This document shows, in pieces, positions 55,095 through 64,000 of a stretch of DNA of 64,000 nt (position 1 is its first letter; each line of letters begins with the position of its first letter). The position numbers were made by a program, and so were the translations under genes. The DNA comes from Burkholderiales bacterium (GTDB lineage Bacteria; Pseudomonadota; Gammaproteobacteria; Burkholderiales; Burkholderiaceae_C). The notes below the pieces were generated by a model that saw only the letters and a program-made list of their open reading frames with translations, searched no databases and had not been told where the DNA came from. Location of the stretch: NCBI GenBank assembly GCA_016219375.1, contig JACRNC010000015.1, positions 186,001 to 250,000 on the forward strand. Direction: 5' to 3'.

Positions 55095-56270
55095 TCAGCG
55101 CTTGTAGCCCGGTGGCCTGAAGGGCAGGGCGGTCACCGTCATCGGCACGCGCTTGCCGCGCACCTCGGCCAGCAGCGACGTGCCGGCGGCAGACAGCTCG
55201 CGAGGGACATAGCCCAAGGCAACCGGGCGGCCCACGGTGGGCCCCAGCGAGCCGCTGGTGACGCGGCCCACGGGCATGCCGTCGGCGCCCAGCAGCGGCG
55301 CGCCTTCGCGCACCGGCACGCGCTCCTGGCCGACCAGGCCCACACGCACGCGGGCTGGGCCATCGGCCAGCTCGCGGCCGATGCGCTCGGCACCGGGATA
55401 GCCGCCGGCGCGCTCGCCGCCCGGGCGGCGCACCTTCTGGATGGCCCAGGTCAGGCCGGCCTCGACGGGCGTGGTCTCGGGCGTGATGTCGTGGCCGTAG
55501 AGGCACAGGCCGGCTTCCAGGCGCAGCGTGTCGCGCGCGCCCAGGCCGATGGGGGCGACCTCGGGCTGGGCCAGCAGTGCGCGGGCCAGGGCCTCGGCCT
55601 GGTCGGCGCGCACGGAGATCTCGAAGCCGTCCTCCCCGGTGTAGCCCGAGCGGGTGACGAAGCAGGCGGCCCCGGCCAGCGTGAAGTAGCTGCCGGTCAT
55701 GAAGGCGAGCGCGTCCACTGCCGGGTCCAGCCGCGCCAGCGCCGTGACGGCCCGCGGGCCCTGCAGCGCCAGCAGCGCCTGGTCGGGCAGGGGCTGCACC
55801 ACGCAGCGGCTGCCGATGCGAGCCTGCAGATGCGCCAGATCCTGCGCCTTGCAGGCGGCGTTGACGATGAGGAAGAGGTCGGCCTCACGCCGGGTCACCA
55901 TCAGGTCGTCCAGCAGCCCGCCCTGCTCGTTGGTGAAGAACGCATAGCGCTGCTTGAGCAGCGGCAGGCCGACGATGTCCTGCGGCACCAGCGTCTCCAG
56001 TGCGGCATCCGCATCCGCACCCAGCAGCCGGATCTGGCCCATGTGCGAGACGTCGAACAGCCCGGCCGAGGTGCGCGTGTGCTCATGCTCGGCCAGGATG
56101 CCGCCGGGGTACTGCACCGGCATCTCGTAGCCGCCGAAGGGCACCATGCGCGCGCCCAGCTCCAGATGCAGGGCATGCAGCGGCGTGCGCTTGAGCGGGG
56201 CCGATGAAGACGGCGGCGAAGCCGAGGAGGACGCGGAAGACGACGAGGCCGAAGGAGGGGACGCAGACAT
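55095..56270 (-). CDS. gcvT: Aminomethyltransferase, T-protein
   Basis: 391 residues. Core begins [29 protein letters not shown] and contains [23 protein letters not shown] and [16 protein letters not shown]; transfers the methylene unit to tetrahydrofolate and releases ammonia. The first 25 residues are a Ser/Ala/Pro run ahead of the usual start; the ATG at 56270 has GGAG about 8 bases upstream, so it looks real, but a later start cannot be excluded. First gene of gcvTHP and directly after the glycine riboswitch. Confidence 0.95.
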   Translation of the reverse strand: MSASPPSASSSSASSSASPPSSSAPLKRTPLHALHLELGARMVPFGGYEMPVQYPGGILAEHEHTRTSAGLFDVSHMGQIRLLGADADAALETLVPQDIVGLPLLKQRYAFFTNEQGGLLDDLMVTRREADLFLIVNAACKAQDLAHLQARIGSRCVVQPLPDQALLALQGPRAVTALARLDPAVDALAFMTGSYFTLAGAACFVTRSGYTGEDGFEISVRADQAEALARALLAQPEVAPIGLGARDTLRLEAGLCLYGHDITPETTPVEAGLTWAIQKVRRPGGERAGGYPGAERIGRELADGPARVRVGLVGQERVPVREGAPLLGADGMPVGRVTSGSLGPTVGRPVALGYVPRELSAAGTSLLAEVRGKRVPMTVTALPFRPPGYKR

Positions 56271-56357
56271 CAGGCGCTCCAGCAAAAGGCAGCGCAGGCC
56301 CGGCCGGGGCGCGCGCGAGGGGCAGTGGATCGGCAGGCAGCCATGCTGCCTGATCGA

Positions 56358-56640
56358 AAGAGCCCTCGCTGTCCGCTTTACCTGAGAGATTGACCCGTGG
56401 CACACCGTGGCGGTGATCAGCGGGCTTGCCCCTTCGGTGGGCCGCCGGCGCCGGTGGGGCGGGGCGGCCTCTCTCCAGTGAGGATTGCCGGTCGGCGGTG
56501 CAGCTTGTGTGCGGCCGCCTGTTGGCGTGGGCCAGTCCTTTTGCCTGAGCGTTCGAGGCGTGCAGCCGTGGGCCGCCTGCCTCTGCGCCTTCGGCGGCGG
56601 CTGCTGCAGATCGTGCTGCGAGCCGCTCTCTCCTGGCGGG
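56358..56640 (-). promoter_or_regulatory. Tandem glycine riboswitch upstream of gcvT
   Basis: On the minus strand two glycine aptamers occur in row. The first has GGAGAGAG (56626-56633), CCGAAGGCGCAG (56583-56594) and CTCAGGCAAAAGGAC (56536-56550). The second has GGAGAGAG (56469-56476), CACCGAAGGGGCAAGC (about 56420-56436) and CTCTCAGGTAAAGCGGACAG (about 56370-56388). These are the conserved blocks of the gcvT RNA motif. It ends about 90 bases before the gcvT start, so glycine should switch the operon on. Boundaries are approximate. Confidence 0.95.
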
Positions 56641-56706
56641 CGGCAGTGTACTGTAGCGTCCCTGCGGCGCGGGCTTTGTGGTGCGTCAAAGGCGGCGGCG
56701 CGCGGC

Positions 56707-56735
56707 TTGCCAGCTGTCGCGCTTTGCTGTTATCA
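56707..56735 (+). promoter_or_regulatory. Possible sigma-70 promoter of the yhiI-rbbA-yhhJ operon
   Basis: TTGCCA (56707-56712), 17-base spacer, TTATCA (56730-56735), about 55 bases before the GTG start of the first gene. The -10 is weak, so low confidence. The divergent gcv promoter must lie in the same gap but I could not assign it. Confidence 0.3.
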
Positions 56736-56789
56736 AGCAGTGTCCGGGCGGCGCCGCAGCCGTCGCCAACAAGAAAAAGGGCAAGAGTG

Positions 56790-57959
56790 GTGAACGCAAG
56801 CAGCAAGGGGCGGTGGCCCTGGGTGGCCGCCGGTGTGGTGGCGGCCGCAGCCGCCGGGGCGGCGTGGTGGTGGCAGCAGCAGTCCAATGGCAAGCTGCCC
56901 GAGGGCATAGCCGGCGGCAACGGCCGCATCGAGGCCACGGAAATCGCCATCGCTGCCCGCAGCCCCGGCCGGCTGGCCGAGGTGCTGGTGCGCGAGGGCG
57001 ACGACGTGGCCGCGGGCCAGGTGGTGGCGCGCATCGATGTCGCGTCGCTGCAGGCCGACCTGGACCGCGCGCGCACCGGCGTCACCCAGGCCCGCCAGGC
57101 CCGCGACACGGCGCAGGCGATGGTCAGGATGCGCGAGCAGGCGGTGCGCACGGCGCAGGCCCAGCTGGCGCAGCGGCGCAGTGACCTGTCACTGGCCGAC
57201 AAGGAGCTGCAGCGCGTGCGCCAGCTGGTGGCGCAGAACTTCCTGTCGCCGCAGAAGCTCGACGAAGCCCAGGCCGCGCGCGCGGCCAGCCAGGCCGGCG
57301 TGGCCGCGGCCCAGTCGCAGATCCTGGAGGCGCAGGCCGCGCTGGCGGCGGCGCAGTCGCAGGTGGTGGAGGCCGCCTCCGCCATCGAAGCCGCCGAGGC
57401 CGGCGTGGCCCGGCTGCAGGCCGACGTGGGCGATGCCACGCTGCGCGCGCCGCGGCCGGGCCGGGTGCAGGTGCGAGCGGCCAACGAGGGCGAGGTGGTC
57501 GCCGCCGGCACGCGCATCCTGTCGCTGGCCGACCTGGGCGACGTGCACATGACCTTCTTCCTGCCCGAGACGGCCGCCGGCCGGCTGGCCATCGGCGCGC
57601 CGGTGCGCCTGGTGCTCGACGCCGCACCGCAGTACGTGATCCCGGCCAGCGTCAGCTTCGTGGCCAGCGTCGCGCAGTTCACGCCCAAGACGGTGGAGAC
57701 CCAGTCCGAGCGGCAGAAGATGGTCTTCAAGGTGCGCGCGCGCATCGACCCGGAGCTGCTGCTGCGCTACCGCAACCATGTGAAGACCGGCCTGCCCGGC
57801 ATGGCCTATGTGCAGGTCAGCCCGGACGTGGCCTGGCCGCAGTGGCTGCAGGTGAAGCTCCCGCCGCTGTCGGACCCGCCGGCACCGGCCACCTCGGCCA
57901 CCTCGGGCGCCGCGCCTGCGTCGCCTGCCGCGCCCTCCGCGCCCCCCGCCACTCGATGA
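56790..57959 (+). CDS. yhiI: HlyD/YhiI-family membrane fusion protein
   Basis: 389 residues. N-terminal membrane anchor ([18 protein letters not shown]), biotinyl-lipoyl-like domain ([37 protein letters not shown]), a long Ala/Gln-rich coiled-coil hairpin (about 90-210), and the second lipoyl half with [25 protein letters not shown]; Pro/Ala tail. Start is a GTG (56790, or 56787 in tandem) with an AAAGGG Shine-Dalgarno; no ATG fits. The stop overlaps the ATG of the ABC gene as ATGA. Same order as E. coli yhiI-rbbA-yhhJ. Confidence 0.87.
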   Translation: MNASSKGRWPWVAAGVVAAAAAGAAWWWQQQSNGKLPEGIAGGNGRIEATEIAIAARSPGRLAEVLVREGDDVAAGQVVARIDVASLQADLDRARTGVTQARQARDTAQAMVRMREQAVRTAQAQLAQRRSDLSLADKELQRVRQLVAQNFLSPQKLDEAQAARAASQAGVAAAQSQILEAQAALAAAQSQVVEAASAIEAAEAGVARLQADVGDATLRAPRPGRVQVRAANEGEVVAAGTRILSLADLGDVHMTFFLPETAAGRLAIGAPVRLVLDAAPQYVIPASVSFVASVAQFTPKTVETQSERQKMVFKVRARIDPELLLRYRNHVKTGLPGMAYVQVSPDVAWPQWLQVKLPPLSDPPAPATSATSGAAPASPAAPSAPPATR

Positions 57960-60802
57960 CCCGCAGCGAGGTGGATATGCAGCCCGGCACCGCTGCCCCG
58001 GCCGCTGCCGGCTGCATCGCCCGGCTGCGCGGCGTGGCCCATCGCTATGCCGACCGCCAGGCCGTGGCCGGCGTGGACCTGGACCTGCCCGCCGGCCGCA
58101 TGGTGGCCCTGGTGGGCCCCGACGGCGTGGGCAAGTCCACGCTGCTGGCCCTGCTGGCCGGTGCGCGGCGCATCCAGGCCGGATCGGTGGAGGTGCTGGG
58201 CGGCGACATGGCCCGCCCCGGCCACCGCCGCCGCGTCTGCCCGCGCGTCGCCTACATGCCGCAGGGCCTGGGGCGCAACCTCTACGCCACCTTGTCGGTG
58301 CGCGAGAACACCGAGTTCTTCGCCCGCCTCTTCGGCCAGCGCCGGGCCGAGCGCCAGGCCCGCATCGCCGAGCTGCTGGCCGCCACCGGCCTGGCGCCGT
58401 TTGCCGAGCGGCCGGCGGGCAAGCTCTCCGGCGGCATGAAGCAGAAGCTCGGCCTGTGCTGCGCCCTGATCCATGACCCGGACCTGCTCATCCTGGACGA
58501 GCCCACCACCGGCGTGGACCCGCTGTCGCGCCGGCAGTTCTGGGAGCTGATCGAGCGCATCCGCGCCCGCCGCCCGGGCATGAGCGTGGTCGTGGCCACG
58601 GCCTACATGGACGAGGCCGAGCGCTTCGACCATGTGGTGGCGATGGACGCCGGCCGCATCCTGGCCCAGGGCACGCCCGCGGAGCTGCTGGGGCGCACCG
58701 GCAGCGCGTCGCTGGAGGCCGCCTTCCTGCGCCTGCTGCCGCCCGAGCGCACCGCCGGCCACGTGGCGCCGCAGCTCACCGCCCGCCCGCCGGACCATGC
58801 CCAGGTGGCCATCGAGGCCGAGGGCCTGACCCGCCGCTTCGGCGACTTCACCGCGGTGGATGGCGTGAGCTTTCGCATCGAGCGCGGCGAGATCTTCGGC
58901 TTCCTCGGCTCCAACGGCTGCGGCAAGACGACGACCATGAAGATGCTCACCGGCCTGCTGCCCGCCACCGAGGGCCAGGCCCGGCTGCTGGGCCAGCCGG
59001 TGGATGCGCGCGATCTGTCGGTGCGCCGCCGCGTGGGCTACATGTCACAGGGCTTCAGCCTGTACGGCGAGCTGACGGTGCGGCAGAACCTGGTGCTGCA
59101 TGCCCGGCTGTTCGACCTGCCCGAGGCCGGCATCCCGCCGCGGGTGGACGAGCTGCTGCAGCGCTTCGGCCTGGCCGGCTTTGCCGACAGCCTGCCCGAC
59201 GCCATGCCGCTGGGCCACCGCCAGCGGCTGCAGCTGGCCGTGGCCCTGGTGCACGGGCCGGAGCTGCTGATCCTGGACGAGCCCACCTCCGGCGTGGACC
59301 CGGTCGCGCGCGACGCCTTCTGGGTGCTGCTGATCGAGCTGTCGCGCCGCGACGGGGTGACGCTGTTCATCTCCACCCACTTCATGAACGAGGCGCTGCG
59401 CTGCGACCGCATCTCATTGATGCACGCCGGCCGCGTGCTCGACAGCGGCACGCCCGCCGAGCTGCAGCAGCGCCACGGCGCGGCCACGCTGGAGGACGCC
59501 TTCATCGACGTGCTGCTGAAGGCGCAAGGGCAGGGCGACGGTGCCCAGCCGGCGGCGCCGGCGCTGGTGCCGGCACAGGCGGGGCCCGGGCCCCGCTCGG
59601 CAGCGCAGGGCGCGCCGGCCGCAGAGGCTGCGGCGGTGCCCGCGTCCGGTGCAGCGGCCGAGGCTGTGCGGCCCCCGCCGCGCTTCAGCCTGGGCCGGCT
59701 GTGGAGCTATGCCTGGCGCGAGTCGCTGGAGCTCAAGCGCGACCCCATCCGCGCCACGCTGGCCCTGGTGGGCACGGTGCTGCTGATGATCATCATGGGC
59801 TACGGCCTGAGCATGGACGTCAAGGACCTGCGCTTTGCCGTGCTCGACCATGACCAGACGGCCGCCAGCCGCGACTACGCGCTCAACATCGCCGGCTCGC
59901 CGTACTTCATCGAGCAGCCGCCGCTGACGAGCGACGCCGACATGGACCGCCGCCTGCGCAGCGGCGAGCTGGCCCTGGCCATCGAGATCCCCACCGGCTA
60001 TCACGAGGACCTGCTGCGCGGCCGCCCGGCGCAGATTGGCGCCTGGGTGGACGGCGCCATGCCCCAGCGCGCCGAGACGGTGGCCGGCTACCTGCAGGCC
60101 CTGCATGCCGGCTACGTGGCCGAGCGGCTGGCCGCAGCGGGCCTGGCCACCACCCAGGCCGCCACCGTGGAGGTGCGCTACCGCTACAACCCGGAGGTCA
60201 AGAGCATTAACGCGATGGTGCCGGCCGTCATCCCCATCCTGCTGATCTTCATCCCGGCCATGCTGACGGCGCTGGGCGTGGTGCGCGAGAAGGAGCTGGG
60301 CTCCATCACCAACCTGCAGGTCACGCCCGTGACCCGGCTGGAGTTCCTGGTCGGCAAGCAGCTGCCCTACATCGCCGCCGGCATGTTCAATTACGCGCTG
60401 CTGGTCGGCATGGCGGTGTGGGCCTTCGGCGTGCCGCTCAAGGGCAGCCTGCTCACGCTGACGGCGGCGGCGGCTCTCTACATCGGCGCGGCCACCGCGC
60501 TGGGGCTGCTGATGTCCACCTTCACCAGGAGCCAGATCGCCGCCATCTTCGGCACCGCGCTGGCAACCATGCTGCCGGCCATCCAGTTCAGCGGGATCAT
60601 CAATCCCACCTCGTCCCTGGAGGGCATGGGCAAGCTGATCGGGCAGGTCTATCCCACCGGGCCCTTCCTGACCATCAGCCGCGGCGTGTTCTCCAAGGCG
60701 CTGGGCTTCGATGCGCTGCAGGGCTACTTCGTGCCGCTGTTCATCGCCGTGCCGGTGCTCGTGGGCCTGAGCGCCGTGCTGCTCAAGAAGCAGGACCGCT
60801 GA
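57956..60802 (+). CDS. rbbA: RbbA-type ABC transporter: two ATPase domains plus permease
   Basis: 948 residues. NBD1 (about 10-240): Walker [10 protein letters not shown], signature LSGGMKQKL, Walker [16 protein letters not shown]2 (about 285-520): Walker [10 protein letters not shown], Walker [13 protein letters not shown], but the LSGGQ position reads MPLGHRQRL. An Ala/Pro linker (about 520-580) leads to an ABC-2 permease domain with a first helix after [14 protein letters not shown] and a five-helix cluster from [16 protein letters not shown] to the end. E. coli RbbA (911 residues) is a ribosome-associated ATPase in the same gene order. Efflux, ribosome association or both are possible. 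Linked by ATGA to yhiI and TGATG to yhhJ. Confidence 0.9.
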   Translation: MTRSEVDMQPGTAAPAAAGCIARLRGVAHRYADRQAVAGVDLDLPAGRMVALVGPDGVGKSTLLALLAGARRIQAGSVEVLGGDMARPGHRRRVCPRVAYMPQGLGRNLYATLSVRENTEFFARLFGQRRAERQARIAELLAATGLAPFAERPAGKLSGGMKQKLGLCCALIHDPDLLILDEPTTGVDPLSRRQFWELIERIRARRPGMSVVVATAYMDEAERFDHVVAMDAGRILAQGTPAELLGRTGSASLEAAFLRLLPPERTAGHVAPQLTARPPDHAQVAIEAEGLTRRFGDFTAVDGVSFRIERGEIFGFLGSNGCGKTTTMKMLTGLLPATEGQARLLGQPVDARDLSVRRRVGYMSQGFSLYGELTVRQNLVLHARLFDLPEAGIPPRVDELLQRFGLAGFADSLPDAMPLGHRQRLQLAVALVHGPELLILDEPTSGVDPVARDAFWVLLIELSRRDGVTLFISTHFMNEALRCDRISLMHAGRVLDSGTPAELQQRHGAATLEDAFIDVLLKAQGQGDGAQPAAPALVPAQAGPGPRSAAQGAPAAEAAAVPASGAAAEAVRPPPRFSLGRLWSYAWRESLELKRDPIRATLALVGTVLLMIIMGYGLSMDVKDLRFAVLDHDQTAASRDYALNIAGSPYFIEQPPLTSDADMDRRLRSGELALAIEIPTGYHEDLLRGRPAQIGAWVDGAMPQRAETVAGYLQALHAGYVAERLAAAGLATTQAATVEVRYRYNPEVKSINAMVPAVIPILLIFIPAMLTALGVVREKELGSITNLQVTPVTRLEFLVGKQLPYIAAGMFNYALLVGMAVWAFGVPLKGSLLTLTAAAALYIGAATALGLLMSTFTRSQIAAIFGTALATMLPAIQFSGIINPTSSLEGMGKLIGQVYPTGPFLTISRGVFSKALGFDALQGYFVPLFIAVPVLVGLSAVLLKKQDR

Positions 60803-61947
60803 TGCCGCGCGTGGACTGGACCGCCTCGGCCGCCCGGGTGCTGCACCTGGGCGTGAAGGAGCTGCGCAGCCTGTGGCGCGACCGGCTGCTGCTGCTCTTC
60901 GTCGTCTGGGCCTTCAGCGGCGCCATCTACACCGCGGCCACCAGCGCGCCCGAGCGGCTGCACCGCGCGCCGATCGCCATCGTCGACGAGGACCAGAGCG
61001 TGCTGTCGCAGCGCATCGTCTCGGCCTTCTATCCGCCGCACTTCACGCCGCCGCAGCTCATCGACCTGCAGGGCATGGACGCCGGCATGGATGCCGGGCG
61101 CTACACGTTTGCGCTGGACATCCCGCCCAACTTCCAGCGCGACCTGCTGGCTGGCCGCCAGCCGGCCATCCAGCTCAACGTGGACGCCACGCAGATCAGC
61201 CAGGGCTTCGTCGGCGCGGCGGCAGTGCAGACCATCGTCATGGGCGAGGTGGCCGAGTTCCTGGCCGCCGAGCGGCGCGTCAGCACCTCGCCCATCGAGC
61301 TGGCCGACCGCTACCGCTTCAATCCCACGCTCAATGAAGGCTGGTTCACCGCCACGGTGGAGCTGATCAACCAGGTCACGATGCTGTCCATCATCCTGAC
61401 CGGCGCGGCACTGATCCGCGAGCGCGAGCACGGCACGCTGGAGCACCTGCTGGTGCTGCCGCTGCGCGCCGGCGAGATCATGCTGGCCAAGGTCTGGTCG
61501 ATGGGCCTGGTGGTGCTGGCGGCCACCGGGCTGTCGCTGTGGCTGGTGGTGCACCAGGGCGTGGGCATGCCGCTGGGCGGCTCGGTGGCGCTGTTCCTCT
61601 TCGGCTGCACGCTGCACCTGTTCGCCACCACGTCGATGGGCATCTACATGGGCACCGTGGCGCGGTCCATGCCGCAGCTGGGCCTGCTGATGATCCTGGT
61701 GCTGCTGCCGCTGCAGATGCTCAGCGGCGGCATGACCCCGCGCGAGAGCATGCCCGAGCTGGTGCGCACCGTGATGCTGGCCGCGCCCACCACCCACTTC
61801 GTCGCCCTGGCCCAGGCCATCCTCTACCGCGGCGCCGGGCTGCAGACGGTGTGGCCGCAGCTGCTGGCACTGGCGGCGATCGGCGCGGCGTTCTTCGCGG
61901 CGGCGTGGATGCGCTTCCGGCGGGCGGTGACGCAGATGCAGGGCTGA
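60802..61947 (+). CDS. yhhJ: ABC-2 type permease (YhhJ-like)
   Basis: 381 residues. One N-terminal membrane helix (LLLLFVVWAFSGAIYTAA), a large periplasmic domain (about 45-175, APIAIVDEDQSVLSQRIVSAF), then five C-terminal helices (VTMLSIILTGAALIRERE, LEHLLVLPL and onward to FFAAAWMRFRR). It pairs with the permease half of RbbA to form the channel. ATG overlaps the rbbA stop as TGATG. Convergent with the EAL gene, 40 bp away. Confidence 0.9.
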   Translation: MPRVDWTASAARVLHLGVKELRSLWRDRLLLLFVVWAFSGAIYTAATSAPERLHRAPIAIVDEDQSVLSQRIVSAFYPPHFTPPQLIDLQGMDAGMDAGRYTFALDIPPNFQRDLLAGRQPAIQLNVDATQISQGFVGAAAVQTIVMGEVAEFLAAERRVSTSPIELADRYRFNPTLNEGWFTATVELINQVTMLSIILTGAALIREREHGTLEHLLVLPLRAGEIMLAKVWSMGLVVLAATGLSLWLVVHQGVGMPLGGSVALFLFGCTLHLFATTSMGIYMGTVARSMPQLGLLMILVLLPLQMLSGGMTPRESMPELVRTVMLAAPTTHFVALAQAILYRGAGLQTVWPQLLALAAIGAAFFAAAWMRFRRAVTQMQG

Positions 61948-61987
61948 GGGCGGCTGGCCGCTCCTGGCAAGGCGCCCCAGCGTCCTC

Positions 61988-63373
61988 TCAACCCGGCAGG
62001 CCGTCCTGCGGCTCGCCGTCCCAGTCGATGTCGCCGCACACCACTTCCCAGCGCGGCGGCTGGCCGGCGGGCACCGGCGGGCGGTAGGCCACCGACACGG
62101 TGGTGCACATGCGGCTGCCGTGCAGCGAGCGATAGGGCCGCGTCACCTGCACCTTCTGCGGCGCCTCCAGCGCGCGGCGGAAGTACGGCCGGCGCACCCA
62201 GCAGGCGCCGCGCGCATCGCGCAGCGGCTCGTGGCCCGGGTGCGGGCTGGCTTGGCCGCCGGGGGCCCACAGGTTGCACTGCACCTGGTAGCCGTCCTCA
62301 TCCAGCCGGTAGCACAGCTGCGCGCGCGGCAGCTGCAGGAAGGGCCCGCAGGCTTCCTCCATCGGCCGCCCGGCGCTCAGCAGCACGCCCGCATGGCCGA
62401 TGGCATTGAGATAGGGCGCGATCGTCTCGCGGTGGCGGTGGCGCTGGCCCTCGCGCAGCTCGGCGAAGGCCTGCGGCAGCCGCGTCAGCTCGTCGGGCGC
62501 GTGGCCGCTGGGCCGCGGCTGCGCCTGCGGGCGGCCGAAGTACCAGCCCTGCACCAGGTCGGCGTCGGCCTCCATCGCCATCAGCGCGGCGGCCTCGTCC
62601 TCAACGCCCTCCATCAGCACCAGTGCGCCGCACTCGTGCAGCAGCGACGCCATCTGCGCCACCACCCGGCCGGCTCGGGCATCGTGCGCGGCGCGCATGG
62701 TCAGGCTGCGGTCCAGCTTGACGATGTCCGGTTGCAGCCGCCACACGCGGTCGAAGTTGGAATGCCCGGCACCGAAGTCGTCGATGGCGATCAGGCAGCC
62801 GTGCTCGCGAGCCAGGGCCATCGCATCGGCAAAGGCCGGCCCGTCGGACGCGGCCGTCTCCAGCACCTCCAGCACCATGCGGTGCCCGGGCAGGCCGAAG
62901 CGGCGGCTCACCGCATCCAGGTAGGCCGGCGCATCCGGCAGCGCCAGCCGGGGCAGGCTCTGCGGATGCATGTTCAGGAACAGCCACTGGCCATCGCCCG
63001 CCCGGCTGCTGTAGTTGGCCAGGTGCACCAGCCGGCTCAGGCTGTCGCAGTGCGCCAGCTCACGCTCGTCACGGCAGGCGTCGAACACCTGGGGCGGCGG
63101 CACCGGCCGGCCATCGCCATCGGCCGCGCGCAGCAGCGCCTCATGCCCCACCACCCGCGCGTGCGACAGGCTGTAGATCGGCTGGAAGTGGCTGCTCAGC
63201 CGCAGGCCCCCAAGGGCCGCGGTGGTGCGGCCGTTTTCGTGCCGCAGATCGGCCAGCAGCCGCGCCAGACGCTGCGCCGCAGGCGGCGGGCAGGGCGCCG
63301 CCGCTGCACCGAGCGGGGATGCAGGCAAGGCGACGGCAGAGGAAAGGTGCACGGTCCGGTCGGCGCAAGGCAT
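61988..63373 (-). CDS. EAL-domain cyclic-di-GMP phosphodiesterase
   Basis: 461 residues. EAL domain (about 50-285) with the full catalytic set: E78 in EALLR, N134 (FLNMHPQ), E169/E172 (LEVLE), D198-D199 (IDDFGAG), K219 (IVKLDRS), E255 and E258 (MEGVEDE), Q275 (VQGWYFG). It should hydrolyse c-di-GMP. A C-terminal PAS/cache-like domain (about 330-450: YLNAIGHAGVLLSAG, QVQCNLWAPGG, RRPYFRRALEAP, TTVSVAYRPP) may sense a ligand, resembling EAL proteins with a YkuI-type C-terminal part. No GGDEF and no membrane segment. ATG 63373. Confidence 0.9.
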   Translation of the reverse strand: MPCADRTVHLSSAVALPASPLGAAAAPCPPPAAQRLARLLADLRHENGRTTAALGGLRLSSHFQPIYSLSHARVVGHEALLRAADGDGRPVPPPQVFDACRDERELAHCDSLSRLVHLANYSSRAGDGQWLFLNMHPQSLPRLALPDAPAYLDAVSRRFGLPGHRMVLEVLETAASDGPAFADAMALAREHGCLIAIDDFGAGHSNFDRVWRLQPDIVKLDRSLTMRAAHDARAGRVVAQMASLLHECGALVLMEGVEDEAAALMAMEADADLVQGWYFGRPQAQPRPSGHAPDELTRLPQAFAELREGQRHRHRETIAPYLNAIGHAGVLLSAGRPMEEACGPFLQLPRAQLCYRLDEDGYQVQCNLWAPGGQASPHPGHEPLRDARGACWVRRPYFRRALEAPQKVQVTRPYRSLHGSRMCTTVSVAYRPPVPAGQPPRWEVVCGDIDWDGEPQDGLPG

Positions 63374-63490
63374 GCGGCTGCATCGGCCGCGCGCGGCGAT
63401 TCTTGACGGATGGCGCCAGGGGCCGGCTACGTCAAACGCCGTAGTCCGCCTGCAGCCTGTCGTGAGGCATGCGACGAGCCCCGCCCGGGC

Positions 63491-63634
63491 TCAGCCGGCA
63501 CCGCCCGCGGGGCAGCGCCCCAGCGCCTTGAGAGTGGCCATCGACTGCGGCTGCAGGTATCGCACAGCTTCCAGCTGCTCGGCCAGCAGCGGGGCAGCAG
63601 CCCGCACTGCAGCGATGAACTCGTGGCTGTTCAT
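63491..63634 (-). CDS. Possible 47-residue protein coupled to the SMI1-like gene
   Basis: Unrecognised short ORF. It starts MNSHEFIAAVRAAAPLLAEQ, continues to MATLKALGRC and ends [10 protein letters not shown] (63632-63634) overlaps the stop of the upstream gene as ATGA, a sign of translational coupling and the main reason to call it. Mostly helical in look, with an amphipathic N-terminal half and no signal peptide. Function unknown. Confidence 0.5.
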   Translation of the reverse strand: MNSHEFIAAVRAAAPLLAEQLEAVRYLQPQSMATLKALGRCPAGGAG

Positions 63635-64000
63635 GAGGGGTCTCCGCTCCATGCGTCGTCTACAACAGGCCCTGTACGGCCACCCATACGTGCCCGCGCC
63701 GATTCAACGGCACGCATCAGCGACGAATCGCCGCGCCACGCGGGCAGCCCGATATCCAGCCGCTGCTCGATGGCGGCCACGTCATCCAGCGTGCCGGCGT
63801 CGTACTGCAGGTGATCGAGCGCCGCGTCGATGTCCAGCCGCAGCCTGTCCACGCAGTCGTCGAACGACGGGGTCAGCTCGATCAAGGCCGACTCGCGCCG
63901 GCCGCCCGCCCAGGCCGGCCGCCCCTGCACAAAGGCCACCACGCGGCCCTTGCCCGCAGCGCGCAGGTCCAGATGGACGACCGAGCCGCCGCCGTCCCGC
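63631..64000 (-). CDS. SMI1/KNR4-like protein (3' part)
   Basis: Reading frame open to the window edge; about 123 C-terminal residues are present. GKGRVVAFVQGRPAWAGG then IELTPSFDDCVDRLRLDIDAAL followed by LDHLQYD resembles the C-terminal part of SMI1/KNR4 (SUKH) domains, where a hydrophobic strand is followed by APSF-type helix and a DL helix. SUKH proteins often are immunity proteins of polymorphic toxins, but the family call is by eye and needs a profile search. C-terminus ends VDDAWSGDPS. Confidence 0.5.
   Translation of the reverse strand, partial: RDGGGSVVHLDLRAAGKGRVVAFVQGRPAWAGGRRESALIELTPSFDDCVDRLRLDIDAALDHLQYDAGTLDDVAAIEQRLDIGLPAWRGDSSLMRAVESARARMGGRTGPVVDDAWSGDPS

Overview
The window is very GC-rich bacterial chromosome with dense, mostly core genes and no rRNA, tRNA, prophage or transposase gene that I can see. 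Gene content and order point to a betaproteobacterium of the order Burkholderiales: a PDH cluster whose E3 carries its own lipoyl domain, exbB-exbD-lpxK-Trm112-kdsB-adk, hemH-hslR-grpE-dnaK-dnaJ, an RpoD with a long Lys/Ala tail, and a gcvTHP operon behind a tandem glycine riboswitch. The genus is not determined. Burkholderiales is an inference from family knowledge, not from a search.

Layout. 1-5426 (+): end of aceE, then aceF, lpdA and def. 5464-6900 (-): SPFH/NfeD membrane pair. 7154-11375 (+): a possible small protein, a zinc metallopeptidase-like protein and an AdiA-size basic amino acid decarboxylase. 11433-24098 (-): a long co-directional run, in transcription order a 1395-residue multi-PAS hybrid kinase, hemH, hslR, grpE, dnaK, dnaJ, a TPR protein with a degenerate receiver domain, and an alpha/beta hydrolase. 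Two good sigma-32 promoters precede grpE and dnaK. 24265-24975 (+): HAD hydrolase. 25169-34455 and on to 35106 (-): FHA-cyclase fusion, rpoD, dnaG, adk, kdsB, Trm112-like, lpxK, exbD, exbB. 35590-44981 (+): xseA, sodB, the 2-oxoglutarate dehydrogenase operon sucA-sucB-lpdA, and zapE. 44989-51043 (-): an exonuclease, ATP-dependent ligase and Lhr-type helicase cassette joined by ATGA overlaps. 51596-56270 (-): gcvP, gcvH, gcvT with the glycine riboswitch at about 56358-56640. 56790-61947 (+): yhiI-rbbA-yhhJ type efflux/ribosome-associated ABC operon. 61988-63373 (-): EAL phosphodiesterase. 63491-64000 (-): a 47-codon ORF overlapping the end of a partial SMI1/KNR4-like gene.

How the genes work together. 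The PDH and OGDH clusters feed and run the TCA cycle, and the glycine cleavage genes use the same lipoyl/E3 chemistry, so three lipoate-dependent complexes lie in one window. The chaperone run is heat-shock controlled, and rpoD shows both a vegetative promoter and a plausible sigma-32 promoter. The ligase cassette is an accessory DNA repair module.

Most unusual signals. (1) All three genes of the ligase cassette carry an in-frame microsatellite (a 15-copy 6-bp tract and two 9-bp tracts). (2) A 28-bp perfect inverted repeat brackets a 235-bp element between the exonuclease gene and gcvP. (3) A degenerate copy of the last ~31 bp of rpoD lies 64 bp downstream of the real end. (4) A receiver domain with Glu at the phospho-acceptor position sits next to the chaperone genes. 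I did not find a wholly unknown multi-gene system. The best candidates for something under-described are the repeat-bearing repair cassette and the MITE-like element.
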